In this document: positions 1-4,318 of the stretch, in pieces
Position numbering within the stretch: the stretch's first letter is position 1
Layout of the letters: every line of letters starts with the position of its first letter
NCBI GenBank assembly: GCA_022576105.1
Contig: JACZRM010000148.1
Span: forward strand, 1 to 5,102
DNA length: 5,102 nt
Source of the DNA: Chloroflexota bacterium
GTDB lineage: Bacteria > Chloroflexota > Dehalococcoidia > UBA3495
Reading direction: 5' to 3'
Notes under the pieces: model-generated
Told to the model about the DNA's origin: nothing
Database searches by the model: none
What the model saw: the letters and a program-made list of their open reading frames with translations, nothing else
Made by a program: the position numbers and the translations under genes

Positions 1-331
1 TCCTGACCTTGGGCCGAATGGTGTGCGGCTCAACGGCAATCTCGGCTCCCCGGCGCTTCAGTTCCGCCACCGCCTCGTCAACGTTTTCCACCCGGAAACC
101 AAAGTGGTCCAGCCCAGTGTGGGGATCAGCCGGACTGGCCGGCAGATCGGCATCGGGGGCTACCCGGGCGAGGAATATTGCCAGGCCGTTAACGTCCAGG
201 TCGATACGAGGCTCGCCGTCGGACTGGATGGACTCGATGATCTTAGCGTCGAACATCTTTTCAAAATACTTGGCCATTCCTTCCGGGTCCTTGGAACGCA
301 GGTGAATGTGGTCGTAGGTATAGGTGATCAT
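1..331 (-). CDS. VOC family (glyoxalase/bleomycin-resistance fold) protein, C-terminus cut by window edge
   Basis: The 110 codons visible on the minus strand begin at the ATG at 331-329 and run off the window at position 1. The ATG follows a strong AGGAGG (337-342 on the plus strand, read in reverse) at 5 nt spacing. The protein starts MITYTYDHIHL, the usual first beta strand of a vicinal-oxygen-chelate module, and contains GLDHFGFRVENVDEAVAELK (residues 73-92), the start of the second module. His8 (or His10) and His76 are candidate metal ligands, and Glu40 is a possible third. The last ligand normally lies near the end, beyond this window. VOC proteins of this size (about 130 residues) include glyoxalase I-like lyases, epimerases and dioxygenases, and the substrate cannot be told here. 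About 20 residues appear to be missing. The gene lies 24 bases downstream of the nuclease gene and is probably cotranscribed with it. The family call is firm; the specific enzyme is unknown. Confidence 0.9.
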   Translation of the reverse strand, partial: MITYTYDHIHLRSKDPEGMAKYFEKMFDAKIIESIQSDGEPRIDLDVNGLAIFLARVAPDADLPASPADPHTGLDHFGFRVENVDEAVAELKRRGAEIAVEPHTIRPKVR

Positions 332-355
332 ATTATCCTCCTTTTATCGGCAAAA

Positions 356-1066
356 TCAGTCCGCCGCCAGCTCCATCAAGCTGGTGAGATGCTGGCAATC
401 TTTGCACCCGCTGCGACCGGAAGGGCTGTTTTGCAGATCGTAAATCTCTCGCGTTTTAGCCATTAACGGCTCCAGAATGCCAACGTCCAGCGGGACATCT
501 ACGATGTGCACTGAGAAGCCCAGGGCGAATCCATCCTGGTTATGGTTGGCGTCATTGGCGGCCGCCTGGTCATCGGTTATTGGTTCAGTGTAGACCAGCG
601 CCAGGCCCGTCACCGGGTCCAGGCCGCATTCTTGGCCAATGAGGGCGTAGCCATTTAGCTGAGTCTCATACATGGGATAGAGTTTGTCCTGGTTTTTGGT
701 GTGGCGGGATGTTTTGTAATCGACGATGATATGGGAGCCGTCTTCCCGTACGAACACTCCATCGGGGCTGCCGGTGAGCAGGATATTGTATTCATCGTTA
801 ACTATTTTGAACTTGGAGTAGTGGGGTGGGTCTACATAGCCGGCCAGCGCCCCCAGACCACTCAGCCAGGCCGGAGCCTCATGGTAGCGGTCGAACCAAC
901 TGTGAATTATCCTCTTACTGTAGGAATCAATAGAACTGAATATCCCGGGGAATATCTGAAAGGGCATCTGTTTCAGGCGGAGTTTTAGCCAGAAGCACCG
1001 GGGACAAAAGCCCGGCATTGCTACATCTCCCAGCGCTTTGGCCGATATGCGGACCTGATCTGCCAT
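356..1066 (-). CDS. PD-(D/E)XK superfamily nuclease, RecB/Cas4-like, with four candidate Fe-S cysteines
   Basis: This 236-residue protein carries the RecB-family nuclease signature in order: GSPDG (residues 99-103, acidic D102), IIVDYKTS (113-120, the D116-x-K118 pair) and QLNGY (136-140, the Q-x3-Y motif). The family uses these residues to bind Mg2+ or Mn2+ and cut DNA. An N-terminal C-P-R-C (Cys21, Cys24) and a C-terminal C-K-D-C (Cys221, Cys224) flank the nuclease core. Cas4 and AddB hold an Fe-S cluster with cysteines at both ends of the domain, though usually one plus three, so the two-plus-two layout is only a candidate cluster. His55 is a possible extra metal ligand. There is no helicase domain and no cas gene nearby. 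The start at 1066 is supported by GGGAGG (1071-1076, reverse) 4 nt upstream. Likely a stand-alone DNA repair or processing nuclease; the actual substrate is unknown. Confidence 0.85.
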   Translation of the reverse strand: MADQVRISAKALGDVAMPGFCPRCFWLKLRLKQMPFQIFPGIFSSIDSYSKRIIHSWFDRYHEAPAWLSGLGALAGYVDPPHYSKFKIVNDEYNILLTGSPDGVFVREDGSHIIVDYKTSRHTKNQDKLYPMYETQLNGYALIGQECGLDPVTGLALVYTEPITDDQAAANDANHNQDGFALGFSVHIVDVPLDVGILEPLMAKTREIYDLQNSPSGRSGCKDCQHLTSLMELAAD

Positions 1067-1221
1067 GATTCCTCCCTACTGGACCTGGGGCGTATCAGCC
1101 CCAAAGCCGGCCGGCGCCAAGGGTATTGCCAAGCCTGGCCCAAAGAAATTCGCCTAGCGAGACAAATTGCTGCCCAACCGGGAAACTTGAGCGGGGTAAA
1201 TGCAGGTCGGTTCCTCCGACT
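1067..1221 (-). other. 5' leader of the nuclease-VOC operon, no recognised RNA family
   Basis: If the minus-strand promoter at 1228-1256 is right, the nuclease mRNA has a leader of about 155 nt. I see no gene in it on either strand. It can form a 5-bp hairpin at its very 5' end (1206-1220, GTCGG/CCGAC with a 5-nt loop) and another 5-bp hairpin (1087-1102, GGGGC/GCCCC with a 6-nt loop) about 10 nt upstream of the nuclease ribosome binding site. A GCCGGCCGGC palindrome lies at 1106-1115. None of these matches a riboswitch or leader family that I know. Confidence 0.35.
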
Positions 1222-1227
1222 GTCGTT

Positions 1228-1256
1228 AAGTTATCCTCCAGACCTGGGCCTGTCAA
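1228..1256 (-). promoter_or_regulatory. Candidate sigma70 promoter for the nuclease-VOC operon
   Basis: Read on the minus strand, a perfect -35 box TTGACA (1256-1251) is followed after 17 nt by TAACTT (1233-1228), a weak -10 box matching consensus at three of six bases. The predicted transcript would start near 1221. The -35 match and ideal spacing support it; the poor -10 box limits confidence. Confidence 0.45.
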
Positions 1257-1264
1257 GAACGCTG

Positions 1265-1293
1265 TTGACGGCTTAAACTACCAGCGGTACAAT
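1265..1293 (+). promoter_or_regulatory. Sigma70-type promoter driving the cobalamin riboswitch transcript
   Basis: TTGACG (1265-1270) and TACAAT (1288-1293) each match consensus at five of six bases and are separated by exactly 17 nt. Transcription should start around 1300-1302, about 26 nt before the riboswitch P1 stem. No other box pair this good lies just upstream of the aptamer. Confidence 0.8.
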
Positions 1294-1327
1294 ACTGATT
1301 GAGCCAATTCTTTAACAACAAAATAAC

Positions 1328-1511
1328 GCCTGAAGGTGGCCCCGCTTTTATGAGGGGCTGAAAAGGGAAGTCGGTGAAAGTCCGGCGCGGTCCCGCCACT
1401 GTAACTGGCAAGATTGTCTCCCTCCGAAACCGAATCAAGTCACTGGCCCAGCGGGCTGGGAAGACTGGAGACCATCGAATTAGCCAGAAGTCAGGAGACC
1501 TGCCTTGAGGC
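1328..1511 (+). ncRNA. Cobalamin (B12) riboswitch aptamer
   Basis: The conserved core is unmistakable: GAAAAGGGAA (1350-1359), GGTGAAAGTCCGGCGCGG (1363-1380s), the B12-box loop CCGCCACTG (1393-1401), and the 3' segment AGAAGTCAGGAGACCTGCC (1486-1504). The P1 stem can be drawn precisely: 1328-1336 pairs with 1503-1511 (GCCTgAAGG with CCTTgAGGC, eight pairs and one G-G mismatch). The aptamer is therefore about 184 nt, normal for the class. This class binds cobalamins directly and usually lowers expression of B12 synthesis or uptake genes when B12 is plentiful. Its target here should be on the plus strand; cbiA, three genes downstream, fits that role exactly. Confidence 0.96.
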
Positions 1512-1519
1512 ATCAATTG

Positions 1520-1542
1520 ATACCCCTCGCGGAAAGGTGTAT
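1520..1542 (+). promoter_or_regulatory. Riboswitch regulatory hairpin (P13/L13) covering a ribosome binding site and AUG
   Basis: ATACCCCT (1520-1527) pairs with AGGTGTAT (1535-1542) with one C-U mismatch. The 7-nt loop CGCGGAA (1528-1534) contains GCGG (1529-1532), complementary to CCGC (1393-1396) in the B12-box loop. This matches the L5-L13 kissing interaction known for the class, in which bound cobalamin stabilises the hairpin. The 3' arm holds the ribosome binding site-like AAGGTG (1534-1539) and the first two bases of the AUG at 1541, so the visible design is sequestration of translation start. Confidence 0.75.
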
Positions 1543-1615
1543 GAGTTATTCTGTCGCTCAGCCTGACCCAAGGGTCAGGTTTTTTTATTGTCCTGATCCA
1601 CGGTCAGCTCAATAA
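1541..1615 (+). CDS. Short leader ORF under the riboswitch hairpin (or remnant of a lost gene)
   Basis: An ATG at 1541 sits right after the AAGGTG ribosome binding site inside the riboswitch hairpin and opens a 24-codon frame ending in TAA at 1613-1615. The peptide starts MSYSVAQPDPRV and contains a second CPDPR. Its frame runs straight through the terminator hairpin and T-tract at 1562-1586. Riboswitches that hide a ribosome binding site normally control the first codon just downstream, so this ORF is the natural direct target. It could be a regulatory leader peptide, or the surviving start of a gene truncated by the repeats at 1628-1889. I recognise no family. The start site is well supported; whether a peptide with a function is made is unknown. 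Confidence 0.45.
   Translation: MSYSVAQPDPRVRFFYCPDPRSAQ
1562..1586 (+). terminator. Intrinsic terminator within the riboswitch leader (attenuator)
   Basis: CCTGACC (1562-1568) pairs perfectly with GGTCAGG (1573-1579) around the 4-nt loop CAAG, followed at once by seven T (1580-1586). This is a complete Rho-independent terminator placed 50 nt after the aptamer, the usual position for a riboswitch attenuator. It would stop transcription before the downstream genes unless the hairpin is prevented from forming. Confidence 0.85.
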
Positions 1616-1627
1616 GATTTCTCCATT

Positions 1628-1748
1628 GGCGGAGACGGCAGGCGAATCAGCCAGTCTGTGCAGGACCTCCTCCCCTGCACCGGCTGGTGGCCCCTCCCTT
1701 GGTAGGCCACCGGGAGGGCCACAACGGGGTTCGCCGGCCGTCTCCGCC
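1628..1748. repeat. Long structured inverted-repeat element, 19-bp closing stem with inner hairpins
   Basis: The arms GGCGGAGACGGCAGGCGAA (1628-1646) and 1730-1748 are complementary at 18 of 19 positions. The 83-nt interior folds further. GTGCAGG (1658-1664) pairs with CCTGCAC (1674-1680). Segment 1687-1698 can pair with 1712-1722 (eleven pairs, one bulged C), or alternatively 1686-1692 can pair with 1705-1711. The result is a branched structure of about 121 nt with only one mismatch in the closing stem. It could be a non-autonomous mobile element, an RNA element in the operon leader, or both. I see no clear target-site duplication. A frame that reads through this element looks like non-coding low-complexity sequence, so I do not call a gene here. 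Confidence 0.75.
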
Positions 1749-1815
1749 TACTCTCAAATAAATTTCGTTGAGAACACCCAACAAATTGAAATGCATGTTG
1801 CCTTTAGGAGCGAGG

Positions 1816-1889
1816 AAATCCCCCGCAGTCCCCCTTTTACAAAAGAGGGAGGGTCGTTGGCCCCCTTTGCAAAGGGGGATGGGGGATTT
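1816..1889. repeat. MITE-like palindromic repeat of the CCCCCTTT...AAAGGGGG type
   Basis: Terminal AAATCCCCC (1816-1824) and GGGGGATTT (1881-1889) are perfect inverted repeats. Just inside, CCCCCTTT (1830-1837) matches AAAGGGGG (1871-1878). The right half also contains the perfect 18-base palindrome CCCCCTTTGCAAAGGGGG (1861-1878), and the left half holds a similar imperfect hairpin (1830-1849). From memory, repeats of this style are dispersed in many bacterial genomes and behave like small non-autonomous elements. No transposase is present here. Confidence 0.7.
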
Positions 1890-1969
1890 TAGAACGCCCA
1901 CTACCGGATGAGTAGTTAGTCATTCCGCTAGAGACTCAAAGTAAATTCCATCCAGGCCTTCAGAAACTA
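1890..1969 (+). other. Spacer upstream of the [2Fe-2S] protein gene, no strong ribosome binding site
   Basis: I see no gene, stable hairpin or convincing promoter in this stretch. The bases before the ATG at 1970 (CAGAAACTA) lack a Shine-Dalgarno sequence, unlike most genes here. TAAATT (1942-1947) resembles a -10 box at four of six bases, but no good -35 box lies 17 nt upstream. Confidence 0.4.
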
Positions 1970-2308
1970 ATGTCTCAATACCAAGTAAACGTGATAGTCT
2001 GCACCGACCCCAGGCGCTGCGCCTACATTGAGAGTAACGGCCGCAATGGATCGCAGTTGCTGGCGGAACTGCAGCAGGCCGCCCTGGACCCGTCGCTGGC
2101 AGACCAGGTGCAGGTGACTCAGTGTCAATGCATCTTTGGCTGTACCTATGGCCCCAGAATTGACGTTGCGCGCCGCTGGAGCGGTGAGAAAGCGATATAC
2201 GGGTCTATTGAGGGGGACGCCTATATCACACTGAGAGGCGTGGTCAGATTCGCCCAGATACCCGAAGCATTGAGCGACCTGATCCACCAGAATCTACCGC
2301 CCGGGTAA
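1970..2308 (+). CDS. Thioredoxin-like [2Fe-2S] ferredoxin-domain protein
   Basis: The 112-residue product has the layout of small thioredoxin-fold [2Fe-2S] proteins: a beta strand ending in Cys11 (VNVIVCTDPRRC, with Cys17), a helix (LLAELQQAAL, 30-39), then VTQCQCIFGCTYGPRIDV (49-66) with Cys52, Cys54 and Cys58. In this fold two cysteines near the first strand and a C-x3-C pair before a GP turn hold the cluster, so Cys11, Cys17, Cys54 and Cys58 are the likely ligands and Cys52 is extra. Related small 2Fe-2S/DUF1636-type proteins occur near cobalamin genes, which suits its place between a B12 riboswitch and cbiA. A role in electron transfer or metal handling during corrin synthesis is inference. 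The ATG at 1970 is the only plausible start, despite the lack of a good ribosome binding site. Confidence 0.8.
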   Translation: MSQYQVNVIVCTDPRRCAYIESNGRNGSQLLAELQQAALDPSLADQVQVTQCQCIFGCTYGPRIDVARRWSGEKAIYGSIEGDAYITLRGVVRFAQIPEALSDLIHQNLPPG

Positions 2309-2391
2309 GCATGATGGTAGCCATCGGCTCACTTAGGTTGCATAATGGGTTCAAAAGTGGCGGACGTAGGTGATGGCAGGAGGAAACAAAG

Positions 2392-2814
2392 ATGATCCGG
2401 CAATTGTTGGAGGAATGCCAAAAGGGCGACAACGGCGTGGGGTTTAACGAGGTGGTGTTGATGGTCTCCAACACCGCCAGCACCGCAGAGGTTTACCTGA
2501 CGATGAACGACGTCCGATTTACGGAGAAGGGCGACGTGGTGACCTTCATGACCCCGGACGGGACTCATCTGCACATGAACATTGATCAGATCCGCGAGGT
2601 CCAATTCATCCATAAGATGAACCAGGATGACCTGCCCAGCTACTCAGTGTGGTTCAAGGACCAGAACCTGGAACCGGTTCTGAGGATCTACCTGAGAAAG
2701 TCAGACGACGACGCCACCAACCAGCCCAGGCATGAATTGTTCATGGGCTTAATGAAAAAATACGGTGAAACGGTTAAGATCCCGGGCAAAATCCCAGGCA
2801 AAAGTCCCGGATAG
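2392..2814 (+). CDS. HemS/ChuX/HutX-like protein (putative tetrapyrrole-binding fold)
   Basis: A 140-residue cytoplasmic protein with no signal peptide or membrane segment. THLHMNIDQIREVQFIHK (58-75) followed by YSVWFKDQNLEPVLRIYL (84-101) and HELFMGLMKKYG (114-125) resembles the N-L-H-L-x-x-I...W/F-V-x-K, then F-D-x-x-G-x-x-x-x-x-I-Y-L order of heme-utilisation proteins of the HemS/ChuX/HutX fold. The match is from memory of the pattern, so the family is tentative. Those proteins bind heme or related tetrapyrroles, and a tetrapyrrole carrier or handling role in a B12 operon is attractive but unproven. The C-terminus ends in three tandem four-residue units, KIPG-KIPG-KSPG (129-140). The ATG has AGGAGG (2378-2383) at 8-nt spacing. 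It lies 83 bases after the [2Fe-2S] gene and shares the strand, so cotranscription is likely. Confidence 0.5.
   Translation: MIRQLLEECQKGDNGVGFNEVVLMVSNTASTAEVYLTMNDVRFTEKGDVVTFMTPDGTHLHMNIDQIREVQFIHKMNQDDLPSYSVWFKDQNLEPVLRIYLRKSDDDATNQPRHELFMGLMKKYGETVKIPGKIPGKSPG
2776..2811 (+). repeat. Three 12-base tandem repeats encoding a K-x-P-G tail
   Basis: AAGATCCCGGGC, AAAATCCCAGGC and AAAAGTCCCGGA lie end to end in frame and give KIPG, KIPG and KSPG as the last twelve residues of the ChuX-like protein. The copies have diverged at several bases each. The tail is basic and probably flexible, outside the folded domain. Confidence 0.8.
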
Positions 2815-2839
2815 GCTTCCGCTCAGGAGAACGCACCAG

Positions 2840-2920
2840 ATGATTGACAGTACCTTTCCGCTCAACGGAAAGACCAATGCAAATTGCTGTGCCAGGATTC
2901 GGTCATGTCGCCAGCGGTAG
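2840..2920 (+). CDS. Possible 26-codon ORF overlapping the cbiA start
   Basis: An ATG at 2840 has a strong AGGAGA (2825-2830) at 9-nt spacing and opens 26 codons ending in TAG (2918-2920), 16 bases past the first base of the cbiA ATG at 2905. It lies in a different frame from cbiA. The peptide has a Cys-Cys pair and an Arg-rich end (ARIRSCRQR) and matches nothing I know. Its likeliest use is translational coupling, with ribosomes finishing here restarting at cbiA. A former cbiA N-terminus lost by frameshift is another possibility. It may also be chance. Confidence 0.3.
   Translation: MIDSTFPLNGKTNANCCARIRSCRQR
2894..2897 (+). promoter_or_regulatory. Ribosome binding site that decides the cbiA start
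   Basis: AGGA lies 7 nt before the ATG at 2905. The alternative in-frame TTG at 2884 has no such site at the right distance and would add seven residues (MLCQDSV) before the conserved N-terminus. I therefore place the cbiA start at 2905. Confidence 0.7.
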
Positions 2921-4281
2921 TCATCGCCGGGGTGCGCAGCGGAGTGGGCAAGACCACCATCGCCACCGGCATCATGGGCGCGTTAACCCGGCGGGGTCTT
3001 CGGGTACAGCCTTTCAAGGCCGGGCCCGACTACATCGACCCCTCCTACCACCAATTGGCCTGCGGAGTGCCCTCACGTAACCTGGACACCTGGCTGCTGC
3101 CCCATCTGACGGTCTCAGAATTGTTCCATCGGGCCAACGCTCAGGGAGACATTTCAATTATCGAAGGGGTCATGGGGGTCTTCGACGGGCATTCCAGCCT
3201 CAGTGAGGAAGGCTCCACCGCTCAACTGGCCAAGCTGCTGGACGCACCGGTCATTCTGGTGGCCGACGCCGCCAAGGTTGCCCGCAGTGTCGCCGCCGAA
3301 GTGCTGGGGTATCAGCAGTTCGACCCGGACCTGCGCATCGCCGGAGTAATTTTGAACGGAGTGGGCGGCCCTCGCCACCTGGAATTCTGCCAGCCTCAGA
3401 TCGAAGCCTCCACCGGGCTGCCGGTGCTGGGCTACCTGCCCCGACGGGATGAATTGGTGCAGCCGGAGCGGCACATGGGGTTGATTCCCACCGTTGAAGG
3501 GACGGTGGTTGAGGCGTGGTACGATGCCTTGATCCAGCAGGTTGAGGATACCATCGACCTGGACCGCATCGTCCAGATCGCGGCCACCGCCAACCCCACC
3601 CAACCTGAGCCGCAGGTATTCCCCCACACCAAGCAGCCCCAAACCGCCAGAATCGCGATCGCCAGGGATAAGGCGTTCAGCTTCTACTATCAGGACTCTC
3701 TGGACTTGCTGGAAGCCTGGGGCGCGGAGCTGGTGCCTTTCAGTCCTTTGGAAGACAGCAGCTTGCCCCAAGGGATAGGCGGCATATATATTGGTGGCGG
3801 CTTTCCTGAAATGTTCGCCCGAGAATTATCGGAAAACGCCCCCATGCGCGCGTCAGTGCTGGCCGCCATCAATAGAGACCTTCCGGTATACGCCGAGTGC
3901 GGCGGCCTGATGTACCTGGGGAAAACCCTGTCCGACCTGGATGGGAAGCAATTTCCCATGGTGGGGGCGATTCCGGTGGTCTCATCGATGAACGACCGCC
4001 ATTTGCACCTGGGGTATCGGGAAGTGGAAGCGCGGTCCGGCGGGCCATTGCTGGACAAGGGAGAGCGCGTCCGGGGCCACGAGTTCCACTGGTCGGTGAT
4101 GGAACAATCCCCCGACCCGGAACACTCGGCCTACAACGTTATCGACCAGGAAGGCCGGCCCGAAGGTTTTCACCTGGGCAGTGTTTGGGCTTCATATATA
4201 CACATCCATCTGGGTAGCAAGCCTTCACTGGCCAAAAGATTCGTTCAAATCTGTTCCAGTGGCATCAAGTCTGGGCTTTAA
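2905..4281 (+). CDS. cbiA: Cobyrinate a,c-diamide synthase (glutamine-hydrolysing)
   Basis: CbiA/CobB amidates the a and c side chains of cobyrinic acid (or hydrogenobyrinic acid) with ATP and glutamine, an early committed step toward adenosylcobalamin. From the ATG at 2905 the protein has 458 residues, the usual length. The N-terminal synthetase domain shows the P-loop GVRSGVGKTT (9-18), KAGPDYIDPSYH (38-49), RNLDTW (58-63) and EGVMGVFDG (87-95). The C-terminal class I glutaminase-like domain shows IGGGFPE (296-302), the nucleophile Cys332 in AECGGLMYLG (330-339) and the catalytic-type His433/His435 in SYIHIHLGS (430-438). All key residues are present, so it should be active. As CbiA and CobB share one fold, the sequence alone does not show whether the aerobic or anaerobic pathway is used. 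The B12 riboswitch upstream on the same strand fits feedback control of this gene. Confidence 0.97.
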   Translation: MSPAVVIAGVRSGVGKTTIATGIMGALTRRGLRVQPFKAGPDYIDPSYHQLACGVPSRNLDTWLLPHLTVSELFHRANAQGDISIIEGVMGVFDGHSSLSEEGSTAQLAKLLDAPVILVADAAKVARSVAAEVLGYQQFDPDLRIAGVILNGVGGPRHLEFCQPQIEASTGLPVLGYLPRRDELVQPERHMGLIPTVEGTVVEAWYDALIQQVEDTIDLDRIVQIAATANPTQPEPQVFPHTKQPQTARIAIARDKAFSFYYQDSLDLLEAWGAELVPFSPLEDSSLPQGIGGIYIGGGFPEMFARELSENAPMRASVLAAINRDLPVYAECGGLMYLGKTLSDLDGKQFPMVGAIPVVSSMNDRHLHLGYREVEARSGGPLLDKGERVRGHEFHWSVMEQSPDPEHSAYNVIDQEGRPEGFHLGSVWASYIHIHLGSKPSLAKRFVQICSSGIKSGL

Positions 4282-4318
4282 TTAAGCGGCTAGACCGCAG
4301 CAGTTAGGAGGCGAAGAT

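Noticed and set aside
356..1066. The nuclease as a CRISPR Cas4
   Set aside because: There is no CRISPR array or cas1/cas2 in the window and the cysteine layout differs from the usual one-plus-three of Cas4; the general RecB-like nuclease call is safer.
1253..1516. An 87-codon minus-strand open frame opposite the riboswitch
   Set aside because: It is the antisense of a clear cobalamin aptamer and promoter, and lacks a ribosome site and recognisable motifs.
1816..1890. The MITE-like palindrome as an intrinsic terminator
   Set aside because: Only four T follow the hairpin on the plus strand; dispersed repeats of this form are better explained as small mobile elements.
1626..1892. An 88-codon plus-strand open frame from a TTG codon, and an 84-codon frame opposite it
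   Set aside because: Both read through the inverted-repeat element and the MITE-like repeat, are low in complexity (runs of P, G, S), have no ribosome binding site and match no family. The open frames are a product of GC-rich palindromes.
2884..2904. TTG at 2884 as the cbiA start
   Set aside because: It adds seven residues outside the conserved N-terminus and lacks a ribosome site at proper distance, while the ATG at 2905 has AGGA 7 nt upstream.
3154..3771. A 205-codon minus-strand open frame inside cbiA
   Set aside because: It lies wholly opposite the well-supported cbiA gene, is rich in G, Q and R as expected for an antisense frame of GC-rich coding DNA, and shows no domain.
4286..4298. 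Small hairpin GCGG/CCGC after cbiA as a terminator
   Set aside because: Only four pairs and no T-tract follow it, so it should not stop transcription into the next gene.
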